In this document: positions 1-6,012 of the stretch, piece after piece
Numbering within the stretch: position 1 is the stretch's first letter
How the letters are laid out: each line of letters begins with the position of its first letter
From: Candidatus Poribacteria bacterium
GTDB taxonomy: Bacteria; Poribacteria; WGA-4E; WGA-3G
Assembly: GCA_028818995.1 (NCBI GenBank)
Contig: JAPPMR010001010.1
Span: 1 to 6,012, forward strand
Length of the DNA: 6,012 nucleotides
Reading direction: 5' to 3'
The notes under the pieces: generated by a model
What the model was told of the DNA's origin: nothing
What the model saw: the letters and a program-made list of their open reading frames with translations, nothing else
The model's database searches: none
Made by a program: the position numbers and the translations under genes

Positions 1-126
1 CCTTACACCTGTCCGACAGATGCCATCAATTTAGAAGCGAAAGGTATTCCTGCTGGTGTGATTGTACTGTCTCCAGACGAGACATTTTCAGCAACCGTCC
101 GCATACTTCCAATAATACCAAATTAA
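1..126 (+). CDS. C-terminal fragment of a probable aldose 1-epimerase (mutarotase) family protein
   Basis: An open frame enters from the left edge and runs 41 codons to TAA at 124-126; the start is outside the window. The fragment begins [11 protein letters not shown], then reads [21 protein letters not shown]. This matches the last strands of galactose-mutarotase-like proteins as I know them: an 'EP-T-PxDAxN' segment close to the active site, a short loop, then 'L-PGE' before a final beta strand that ends the protein (here the usual G is D, giving SPDET). Family members interconvert alpha and beta anomers of aldoses, usually in the cytoplasm. The last residues, PIIPN, go past the expected final strand; the codons for I-P-N and the stop lie in the left end of the repeat structure at 112-216, so the tail may have been created or changed by that insertion. 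The frame is certain. The family call rests on about 40 residues and is moderate. Confidence 0.6.
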   Translation, partial: PYTCPTDAINLEAKGIPAGVIVLSPDETFSATVRILPIIPN

Positions 127-138
127 TGCGATTCCGCT

Positions 139-165
139 CGGTAGGTGCGGTTTCCTAACCGCACC
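139..165. repeat. Dispersed intergenic hairpin repeat, copy 1
   Basis: A 27-nt unit that recurs in the same orientation at 5256-5282 with one substitution (G at 145, A at 5262). It folds into a perfect 10-bp stem, aggtgcggtt (143-152) with aaccgcacct (157-166), closed by the loop tcct. No T-run follows on either strand, so it is not a classical intrinsic terminator. It resembles REP-type palindromes in being short, GC-rich relative to its surroundings, intergenic and repeated. It ends 56 nt before the next start codon. Confidence 0.75.
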
Positions 166-199
166 TGTCTCCAATAAAATAAGATAAATCCTGTTAATT

Positions 200-208
200 T
201 GGTATAAT
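200..208 (+). promoter_or_regulatory. Candidate extended -10 promoter for the 222-5204 gene pair
   Basis: The sequence tggtataat is a perfect TGnTATAAT extended -10 element. It lies at the centre of a 21-nt palindrome (196-216) whose 10-nt arms, aatttggtat and ataccaaatt, flank one unpaired base. There is no good -35 hexamer at the right distance (about 180-185 reads taagat), which extended -10 promoters can tolerate. Transcription would start near 214-216, leaving only about 6-14 nt before the ATG at 222 or 228, so the transcript would be nearly leaderless; this fits the absence of a Shine-Dalgarno sequence. The palindrome could also be an operator. AT-rich chance matches are common, so this is a candidate only. 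Confidence 0.35.
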
Positions 209-221
209 ACCAAATTGAATT

Positions 222-1172
222 ATGGTGATGCAAAATAAAATAAAAACGTTCACATTACTACTCTTTTCTATCCTGATCATAGTTACCAAGCCGTGCAATG
301 CTATCTTTGAAGGCACAGCGAACGCTAATATTTTCATCAAAATGTCCGAACAGCACGGTGATTTCGGCAAACTTGCCCTCTGGCACGAAGCCGCAGCAGA
401 ATGCCTTACCCTAATTTCTATACCGATGAATGAGATCAGCCTTAATTACTATAAACGTCAAGGGTATGATAAGTGGGTTGCCCGCGCAGAAAAGGAGGCA
501 CTTGAAATTCAGGAACAACGCGAATTGCACCTAAAACGTGCTAAAGCCGCTTGGAAAAAATCGAAAACTACGGAAGCGGTCCTACAAGCGGAGCGCGAAA
601 AGATTGCAAAGTTCATTGCGACGTGGTTACCACACTATCCAGATAGATTTTACAATTTTGGTATCTACGCTACTTTTTTTGAAGAACTACAGGAACGTGC
701 TGAACAGAAAAAAGATTATGCAAAAATTCTCCATCTTGAAGCAGATGCAGCTGAAATGTGCGCAGCACAATACGAAAAGATACCAATTGCGTATGGATTA
801 AAAAACTATGAACAACTTAGAGACGCATATCTCCGCCATGCTACCCTACTTCGAACGCTTGCAAATCAATCTCCAAATACATTGCCACCTGGCGTAAACA
901 TTGGTAAACATATACGAAATCGGAGACCAAAACCGCAAATAACACCATTAAAAAAAGCAGATAAATTCCTTCACATAGCAAAATCTGATCCGCGCATCAA
1001 AACTGCATTGGCAGATCAAAAAGGGGTTCGCGAGTATGCATGGTTTCAAGGATTTGCTTGGACAGTCAGTTTCTACAACCACGGGTGGGGCAATCTCGCT
1101 ATCGCTGTAATTGACGACAAAACCGGAAAAGTTGTAGATGTTCTGAAAGGCGAATTTGAACTTCTGGATTAA
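222..1172 (+). CDS. Exported protein of unknown function with helical repeats and a C-terminal PepSY-like domain
   Basis: A 316-residue protein I cannot name. Residues 1-27 are a signal peptide: basic N-terminus (K5, K7), hydrophobic core 9-21, likely cleavage after C25-N26-A27. Residues about 44-216 are mainly helical and charged. Two stretches look related and TPR-like: G46-DFGKLALWHEAAAEC and K164-DYAKILHLEADAAEMC share D, an aromatic, K and AAE at matching places. Residues 89-130 are rich in K, E and A and may form a long helix. A basic, proline-containing linker (about 217-243) leads to residues 246-309, which read like a PepSY-type domain: a helix with SDPRIK (255-260), then W280-TVSF, then AIAVIDDKTGKVVDV. 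The stop is 6 nt before the protease gene, so the two are probably one operon and both exported. ATG 222 is used, but ATG 228 keeps the same signal peptide and is equally possible; neither has a Shine-Dalgarno. A periplasmic or surface partner of the protease is inference. Confidence 0.85.
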   Translation: MVMQNKIKTFTLLLFSILIIVTKPCNAIFEGTANANIFIKMSEQHGDFGKLALWHEAAAECLTLISIPMNEISLNYYKRQGYDKWVARAEKEALEIQEQRELHLKRAKAAWKKSKTTEAVLQAEREKIAKFIATWLPHYPDRFYNFGIYATFFEELQERAEQKKDYAKILHLEADAAEMCAAQYEKIPIAYGLKNYEQLRDAYLRHATLLRTLANQSPNTLPPGVNIGKHIRNRRPKPQITPLKKADKFLHIAKSDPRIKTALADQKGVREYAWFQGFAWTVSFYNHGWGNLAIAVIDDKTGKVVDVLKGEFELLD

Positions 1173-1178
1173 AATCGT

Positions 1179-4100
1179 ATGAATCAGCTGACACCTTCAA
1201 AAATTCTGTCTCATTTAGCCATCCTTTTTATCGGGATTCTATGTGTTCATGTTGTTGGGAACGCGCTGCCGCCTGAAATTACCCCTGGCGAGTTATTAAT
1301 TCGCCTGACACCAAAAGCATCAACAGATCTACAGCAACTAAACGCTAAATCTCCTATAGCAGCATTGTATACAAAGCACAACGTGGAATCTCTTAAACCG
1401 ATCTTTCCGTTTTCAACTGGTCCCCCACAACGCAACTCCAAGCTACAGCGCACCTATCTTCTACGGTTTGCACCAGCCGCAAACCTGCCAGTACTTAAAG
1501 CAGCATTTGAAAAAAGCAACCTCATTGAGGCGGTTACTTATAACTATCTACGCCCAACTTTAGCAGATGAAATTGTGCCCGACGACCCAAAATACTCGGA
1601 ACAGTGGAGTTTACCGCTGATAAATCTGCCACAAGCGTGGGCAATTGAAAAAGGCAACCGTGATGTAGTTATCGCCATCATCGATTCCGGTATTGATTAT
1701 ACACACGACGATCTTGCCAACAAAATTTGGGTAAATCCGGGTGAAATCGCCGATAACGGTTTAGATGATGATGGAAACGGTTATATTGATGATGTGCACG
1801 GATGGGATTTCACCGATGCTCCTAATCTGCAAGCAGAGGGTGATTTTATAGAGGGTGATAACGAACCAATTGATGAATCGGGACACGGTACACATGTTGC
1901 TGGCATCGCAGGTGCAATGCCAAATAACGGTATCGGCATTGCGGGTGTCGCGTGGAATTGTCCGTTGATGGCAGTGCGCGCAGGACTATCACTCGGCGGT
2001 GGGTCCCGCATGCAGGATGATGATTCCGCCGCCGCGATTGTCTACGCCGCTGACAATGGCGCAAGCATTATCAATATGAGTTGGGGGAGTTCACAACACT
2101 CCTTTGTTATCCAAGATGCTATTGATTATGCTTATGCGCGTGGTGCGGTATTAATTGGTGCAGCTGGCAATTCACAGGAGGCAGAGAGTATTTTTCCTGC
2201 CGGATACCGAAAAGTCATCTCTGTGGCATCAACGACCCAACACAAACAGCGTTACTACAAATCGAATTTCGGGGCATCTGTTGACATCGGCGCCCCCGGA
2301 AACGCCATTCTCAGCACACAAATCAACAACGACTACCGTATTCTTACTGGTACTTCTATGGCAGCACCGCATGTCGCGGGTGTCGCAGCATTGATGCGAT
2401 CAAAACGATCTAATCTTACCCACGAAGAGGTGCGGCAGATACTCATCAACACTACCGATGTGGTTTTGGAAAAGGATAGTGATGAACCTGACCCGAAACT
2501 TGCTGGTGCGGGAACCCTCAACGCTGAACGCGCTTTGTTAGCAAGTGGCTCTTTACAAGCACGAATTCATGCACCGCAAACAAATAGTGGCGGATCAACC
2601 TCAATAACATTTATCGGTACTGCAGGTGGATATAAGTTTAAGTCGTGGCAGCTGTTTTATGGGAGTTCGAGTGTCCCCACAACTTATGTTCCGTTTACCG
2701 ACCCTATATCAACGCAAAAAGTCGCCGAACAGTTAACCGTATGGGATACTACTGATATACCAGAGAACGTTTACACTGTCCGCCTCGTTGTTACAGGGAG
2801 AGACGGTAGCCAAACACACGATCAGGTTGTTTTAACGGTAGACCGTACACCCCCCAAAATTATTTCCGTTACAGCAGCTGAAGCGTTGTACGGAGACAGT
2901 TCTACCACTATTTTCACTTGGGCAACAGATGATGTAACACGAGATACTTTCTATTTTCGACGCAGCGGTCAAATTACGCCTTTTGCATCTATTGAGGAAA
3001 GAGGACTTGGAAAAGAACACCTTTTCTCTTTCGGATTGGAAACAGGACAATATCAATTTTACATTGCAGCACAGAACACTGTCGGGTTAAAAACAGTGGA
3101 CGATAACAATGGGAAATATTATACAATTAATGTTGTCGGCAGTACTATATCACCAAACGGGTTCGTTGAAACTGATCTCGGTATGTCACCGCTCCACATC
3201 GCAAATATTTCTACTGATTTTGATAAAGACGGATTATCCGAACTTATCGGTGTGTCACTTTCAGATACCTCTGAGGGCGAACTTTCTGCATCTGAAGGTC
3301 TCGCAATTTATGAACGAACACCAACAGGCAAATATAAGATCGCACATAGCCTCTCCAATATTGAATCCCTTGAAATCTCTGATCAAGGTGTAGATTTAGA
3401 AACGCTCACACCGTGGACAGTAGGCGATACAGATAACGACGGTTTGCTGGAAATCCTTGCTAACGACGAAGATCAAACATTTTTAATTGAAAGTATTACA
3501 CCTAACGGTTACCCAACACAAATTATCTGGGAAACCCCATTCATTTCAGGTGGAAAAATCGCTGACCTTGATGGCGATGGCAGAAAGGAAATAATTGGAG
3601 TTGATAACAACAACAACCGAATTCTCATTTTTGAGAATAGAGGGAATAACTTATATGACAGAATCGCTGAGTTAGTTAATGAAACAGAGGGGAAAAATGT
3701 CTTCGCGTTAGACTTTGCAATTGACGACTTTAATGTTGATGGAATGGATGATTTAATTGTTGGCGATAGTGAAGGCGAACTTTTCATTTATACTGCCACA
3801 GAAAATAACAATTTCCACTTACAGTGGCAAACTCAGCTTGGAATAGACGATGTTAGATTGTTGGTCTCCGGAGATTTAACTGGAGATGGAAGATCGGAAT
3901 TTGTTGTTGGCGGCACCATATCACCGCCCGATGTGCCTTCTGCCTCGCCCATCTGGAAGTTTCTTGTCTTCACATATACATCTGGCAAGTATGTACCGCT
4001 GTGGGAACAGGCTATCGCACCGTATCGACTACGTGGAAACAGTCTCGCTGTAGCTGATTTAGACGGTGATAGACAAAACGAACTTGCGATCATCACATAT

Positions 4101-5204
4101 CCGAACCTCTATGTGATGAAATGGAACGGCACAACATTCATACCGTTATTCCATCAAAAGGTTGCTGAAACTCCCACTCTCTTTACTGCTGATCTCAATA
4201 ATAACGGGTTCCACGAACTCTACGTTAACTCTGAAGAGGGGGTAAGCTTCATTGAATCCGTTTTTGCGATGGATAATAACGCTGTTGCTACTCTTATACC
4301 ATGGGACGTTTCAGCGACGCCTTTGACTGCAAAGGTCGTTCAGGTTACGTGGAAGACAGCAGAAGAAACTCAAGTGCCAACCGTTTTTACTATCTATCGT
4401 GCAATTGGTGAAAAGAATGGGGCCCCTACGGATAGTAAGTTCAAGGCAATTGCTAATAACCTTACCTTACCCAGATTCTTAGACAGATCTGTTGAAATAG
4501 ATACAACCTATTGGTATGCTATCACAGCCAAGGGGGAAAAGGGTATAGAGACAGAACGAACAAAAGCAATTTCCGCAACACCACGCCTCGCTCCAAAAAT
4601 AATTAGTGCTGCCTATCAACCACCTAACTGGATAGTTGTCACTTTCGATCGCCAGATGAACTCAACTATTAGCAATGAACGCCGTTATCTTTTACGTGAA
4701 CCAAAACAACTGGGAGGATTACGACCAATGTCTGCTATCCGCGATAGAATGGGGACGCGTGTTCTTTTAGCCTTTGATACAGATGTTCTACAGTCGCTAA
4801 TCACTGCCCCAACAAACCAATATGAAATTGCCGTGTCCAACGTAACTGATATTGATGAAAACCCGATCAGAACTGCTGCTAACCTTGTTGAGATCAAACG
4901 CAGTGTTATTGAAACCGAAGTAAAAGATTTCACACAGTTACGCGTCTATCCGAACCCTGTCCGCCCGAACGTATCAGACAAAGGAGCGGTTACCTTTGAT
5001 AAAGTGCCGACCGGCACTCGCATTCGACTTTTCACACCTAAAGGAGAATTGCTCGAGAACTTGAACGTCACCGAAAATGATGGAAACAGCAAAGCGTGGT
5101 GGTTGACAAACGGCAGCATCGGTGATATAGCGACCGGTATCTATATCTACATCCTTGAATTTGAGGCACAGAAAAAGGTTGGGAAAATTGCCGTAATTAA
5201 ATAA
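1179..5204 (+). CDS. Large secreted subtilisin-family (S8) serine protease with seven FG-GAP/VCBS repeats and a T9SS-like C-terminal domain
   Basis: A 1341-residue endopeptidase. Residues 1-29 are a signal peptide (likely cleavage after G27-N28-A29). Residues 33-128 look like an inhibitory propeptide (PGELLIRL to YNYLRP). The S8 catalytic domain spans about 135-455 with all key residues: D169 in IIDSG, H236 in GHGTHVAG, oxyanion N331 in GAAGN, S393 in GTSMAAPHVAG. An Asp-rich segment (186-211, NGLDDDGNGYIDD) probably binds calcium. Two Ig-like domains follow (460-555, 557-652). Seven DxDxDG-type repeats begin at D680, D750, D796, D850, D899, D960 and D1005, predicting a seven-bladed calcium-binding beta-propeller. 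Then come an FnIII-like domain (1042-1135), an SbsA/Ig-like domain (1137-1240) and a C-terminal domain (1250-1341) starting LRVYPNPVRPN and ending KVGKIAVIK, like type IX secretion sorting or anchoring domains. This suggests an active, secreted or surface-held protease. The substrate is unknown. The start fits the signal peptide; no Shine-Dalgarno is visible, so coupling to the gene 6 nt upstream is likely. Confidence 0.95.
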   Translation: MNQLTPSKILSHLAILFIGILCVHVVGNALPPEITPGELLIRLTPKASTDLQQLNAKSPIAALYTKHNVESLKPIFPFSTGPPQRNSKLQRTYLLRFAPAANLPVLKAAFEKSNLIEAVTYNYLRPTLADEIVPDDPKYSEQWSLPLINLPQAWAIEKGNRDVVIAIIDSGIDYTHDDLANKIWVNPGEIADNGLDDDGNGYIDDVHGWDFTDAPNLQAEGDFIEGDNEPIDESGHGTHVAGIAGAMPNNGIGIAGVAWNCPLMAVRAGLSLGGGSRMQDDDSAAAIVYAADNGASIINMSWGSSQHSFVIQDAIDYAYARGAVLIGAAGNSQEAESIFPAGYRKVISVASTTQHKQRYYKSNFGASVDIGAPGNAILSTQINNDYRILTGTSMAAPHVAGVAALMRSKRSNLTHEEVRQILINTTDVVLEKDSDEPDPKLAGAGTLNAERALLASGSLQARIHAPQTNSGGSTSITFIGTAGGYKFKSWQLFYGSSSVPTTYVPFTDPISTQKVAEQLTVWDTTDIPENVYTVRLVVTGRDGSQTHDQVVLTVDRTPPKIISVTAAEALYGDSSTTIFTWATDDVTRDTFYFRRSGQITPFASIEERGLGKEHLFSFGLETGQYQFYIAAQNTVGLKTVDDNNGKYYTINVVGSTISPNGFVETDLGMSPLHIANISTDFDKDGLSELIGVSLSDTSEGELSASEGLAIYERTPTGKYKIAHSLSNIESLEISDQGVDLETLTPWTVGDTDNDGLLEILANDEDQTFLIESITPNGYPTQIIWETPFISGGKIADLDGDGRKEIIGVDNNNNRILIFENRGNNLYDRIAELVNETEGKNVFALDFAIDDFNVDGMDDLIVGDSEGELFIYTATENNNFHLQWQTQLGIDDVRLLVSGDLTGDGRSEFVVGGTISPPDVPSASPIWKFLVFTYTSGKYVPLWEQAIAPYRLRGNSLAVADLDGDRQNELAIITYPNLYVMKWNGTTFIPLFHQKVAETPTLFTADLNNNGFHELYVNSEEGVSFIESVFAMDNNAVATLIPWDVSATPLTAKVVQVTWKTAEETQVPTVFTIYRAIGEKNGAPTDSKFKAIANNLTLPRFLDRSVEIDTTYWYAITAKGEKGIETERTKAISATPRLAPKIISAAYQPPNWIVVTFDRQMNSTISNERRYLLREPKQLGGLRPMSAIRDRMGTRVLLAFDTDVLQSLITAPTNQYEIAVSNVTDIDENPIRTAANLVEIKRSVIETEVKDFTQLRVYPNPVRPNVSDKGAVTFDKVPTGTRIRLFTPKGELLENLNVTENDGNSKAWWLTNGSIGDIATGIYIYILEFEAQKKVGKIAVIK

Positions 5205-5255
5205 TTTTGTCACTGTTATCTATCTCACAAAGTCTGATAATCAAAATTTTTACTA

Positions 5256-5282
5256 CGGTAGATGCGGTTTCCTAACCGCACC
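5256..5282. repeat. Dispersed intergenic hairpin repeat, copy 2
   Basis: Matches the 139-165 unit at 26 of 27 positions in the same orientation. The stem is tgcggtt (5263-5269) with aaccgca (5274-5280) and the same tcct loop; the A at 5262 breaks the next pair, so this stem is shorter than copy 1. It lies in the 127-nt gap between the protease and the lipid kinase and ends 49 nt before the kinase ATG. Flanking sequence is not shared with copy 1, apart from a weak AT-rich likeness (ataatcaaaatt at 5237-5248), so the conserved unit is the hairpin itself. No T-run follows, so it is not an obvious terminator for the protease gene. Confidence 0.75.
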
Positions 5283-5331
5283 ACAAGTGTTCATATTTTT
5301 AAATTTTACTATAACTACAACCAGAACCAAT

Positions 5332-6012
5332 ATGGACGATTTTATCCTTATCGCAAACCCAATATCCGGCAAAGGCAAAGCAAAAACAGTTGCTGAACAA
5401 GCATACACTGCTCTTATGGCAGAGGGGTGTAATGGTGAGATAAAACTAACGACTGGCACTGGAGATGCAACACGTTTTGCGCTGGAAGCAGTCTCAAGTG
5501 GGATTCGATGGGTAATTGTTTGCGGCGGTGATGGTACACTTCATGAAGTTGTCAACGGTATTGCGACTGTTCAGGGTGTGACTTTAGGCGTACTCCCGTG
5601 TGGGCGCGGCAACGATTTAGCAACCGCTATCGGTATTCCGCGTAAACCGCAGCATGCAATTCAGACGCTATTCACTGGTAAATCTAAGTGTATTGATTTA
5701 GGTTACGTCCGTTCAGAGAAAGGAAACGAACACTATTTCACAACGATAACGACATGTGGTTACGATACTGAGGTCAGTCGTCGCGCTGCCGCACGCACCA
5801 CCCCATTTTCTGGGACTGCATCTTACGTCTACGCCGCTATTGCTACACTATTTAAATACAAGTGTCCGTTTGTCCGAATTGAAGGCGACTTCGGTACCTA
5901 TGAGGGACCGCTTCTGCTTGCTGCAACTGGAAACACAAAAAGTTATGGCGGTGGATTTAAGATCGTACCAAACGCGCACTTTGATGATGGACTTTTTGAT
6001 GTCTGTATTATA
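5332..6012 (+). CDS. Diacylglycerol kinase / YegS-type lipid kinase, N-terminal 227 residues (cut by window end)
   Basis: The frame starts at ATG 5332 and stays open to the last base; family members are near 300 residues, so roughly the last quarter is missing. Family enzymes use ATP to phosphorylate diacylglycerol or a related lipid on the inner face of the membrane, recycling lipid for phospholipid synthesis or making a lipid signal. Motifs seen: strand and phosphate-binding loop ILIANPISGKGKA (5-17); the nucleotide-binding GGDGTLHEVVNG (65-76); PCGRGNDLATAIGIP (89-103); IDLGYV (121-126); CGYDTEVS (142-149); and GNTKSYGGG (200-208) followed by IVPNAHFDDGLFDV (211-224), where the family has its conserved late acidic residues. 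No signal peptide is present, as expected. Diacylglycerol, sphingosine-like and other lipid substrates cannot be told apart from sequence. No Shine-Dalgarno precedes the start; the 127-nt gap and the hairpin suggest a unit separate from the protease. Confidence 0.93.
   Translation, partial: MDDFILIANPISGKGKAKTVAEQAYTALMAEGCNGEIKLTTGTGDATRFALEAVSSGIRWVIVCGGDGTLHEVVNGIATVQGVTLGVLPCGRGNDLATAIGIPRKPQHAIQTLFTGKSKCIDLGYVRSEKGNEHYFTTITTCGYDTEVSRRAAARTTPFSGTASYVYAAIATLFKYKCPFVRIEGDFGTYEGPLLLAATGNTKSYGGGFKIVPNAHFDDGLFDVCII

Larger units (their letters stand above)
112..216. mobile_element. MITE-like element with terminal inverted repeats and 5-bp direct repeats
   Basis: Seen directly: ataccaaattaa at 115-126 is the exact reverse complement of ttaatttggtat at 194-205. 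If the ends are taken as accaaattaa (117-126) and ttaatttggt (194-203), each is flanked on the outside by ataat (112-116 and 204-208), which looks like a 5-bp target duplication around an 87-bp non-coding element. A perfect hairpin sits in the middle (143-166). The direct match is longer than the five bases: ataataccaaatt occurs at both 112-124 and 204-216, so the right flank may hold the remnant of another copy or of the target palindrome. There is no coding capacity, so any movement would need a transposase elsewhere. The sequences are AT-rich and the symmetry could have another origin, such as a regulatory palindrome. Confidence 0.45.

Noticed and set aside
538..801. 87-codon open frame inside the 316-residue protein gene
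   Set aside because: It lies wholly within a well-supported gene with a signal peptide, in another frame, and its basic, low-complexity product resembles no family.
1236..1246. Lipoprotein signal at C22 of the protease
   Set aside because: The residues before the cysteine (G-I-L-C) do not fit a lipobox, since L at -1 is not accepted, and a good signal peptidase I site follows at G27-N28-A29.
1781..2064. Overlapping minus-strand open frames opposite the protease catalytic domain
   Set aside because: They are antisense to conserved catalytic motifs; the open frames follow from the coding bias of the real gene.
5256..5282. Hairpin as an intrinsic terminator of the protease gene
   Set aside because: No T-run follows the stem on either strand, and the same unit occurs upstream of another gene as a dispersed repeat.
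5237..5312. Degenerate terminal inverted repeats around hairpin copy 2 (ataatcaaaatt on the left, ttaaattttactat on the right)
   Set aside because: There is a loose likeness to the ends at 112-216, but it needs gaps and several mismatches in low-complexity AT sequence, and the spacing differs.
5310..5315. TATAAC as a -10 box for the lipid kinase gene
   Set aside because: One mismatch in a very AT-rich stretch, with no TG extension and no -35 hexamer near 5287-5292; not distinguishable from chance.
5253..5459. Minus-strand 68-codon frame across the hairpin and start of the lipid kinase gene
   Set aside because: It is antisense to the kinase N-terminus with its conserved motifs and includes the intergenic repeat; there is no sign of a real protein.

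Overview
The window looks bacterial: genes are closely packed on one strand, moderately AT-rich, and there are no introns. The best guess at lineage is an uncultured group such as Candidatus Poribacteria, or another lineage rich in large secreted repeat proteins. This rests on three things: the multidomain secreted protease with FG-GAP/VCBS repeats and a C-terminal 'YPNP...GKIAVIK' sorting-type domain; a short dispersed hairpin (core tgcggtttcctaaccgca) present in two intergenic gaps; and start codons without Shine-Dalgarno sequences. The taxon is inferred from recall and style, not from a marker gene.

Layout, all on the + strand: (1) positions 1-126 are the C-terminal end of a gene that resembles an aldose 1-epimerase (mutarotase). 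(2) Positions 127-221 form a 95-nt gap filled by a MITE-like structure: 10-12 bp terminal inverted repeats, a perfect 10-bp stem hairpin in the middle, and a copy of 'ataat' at each end. Its right end also forms a palindrome containing a perfect extended -10 box. (3) Positions 222-1172 encode an exported 316-residue protein of unknown function, with two TPR-like helical segments and a C-terminal PepSY-like domain. (4) Six bases later, 1179-5204 encodes a 1341-residue secreted subtilisin-family (S8) protease. Its order is signal peptide, inhibitor-type propeptide, catalytic domain with intact Asp/His/Asn/Ser, two Ig-like domains, seven FG-GAP/VCBS repeats (a predicted seven-bladed beta-propeller), an FnIII-like domain, an SbsA/Ig-like domain and a T9SS type A-like C-terminal domain. 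(5) Positions 5205-5331 are a 127-nt gap with the second copy of the hairpin. (6) Positions 5332-6012 hold the first 227 residues of a diacylglycerol kinase/YegS-type lipid kinase, cut by the window edge.

How the genes may work together: the 316-residue protein and the protease are almost certainly co-transcribed, and both carry export signals. PepSY-type domains are often linked to peptidase control, so the small protein may be a partner (inhibitor, chaperone or surface adaptor) of the protease; this is a hypothesis. The flanking epimerase-like and lipid kinase genes look like unrelated housekeeping neighbours. No CRISPR array, tRNA, rRNA, transposase or convincing intrinsic terminator was seen.
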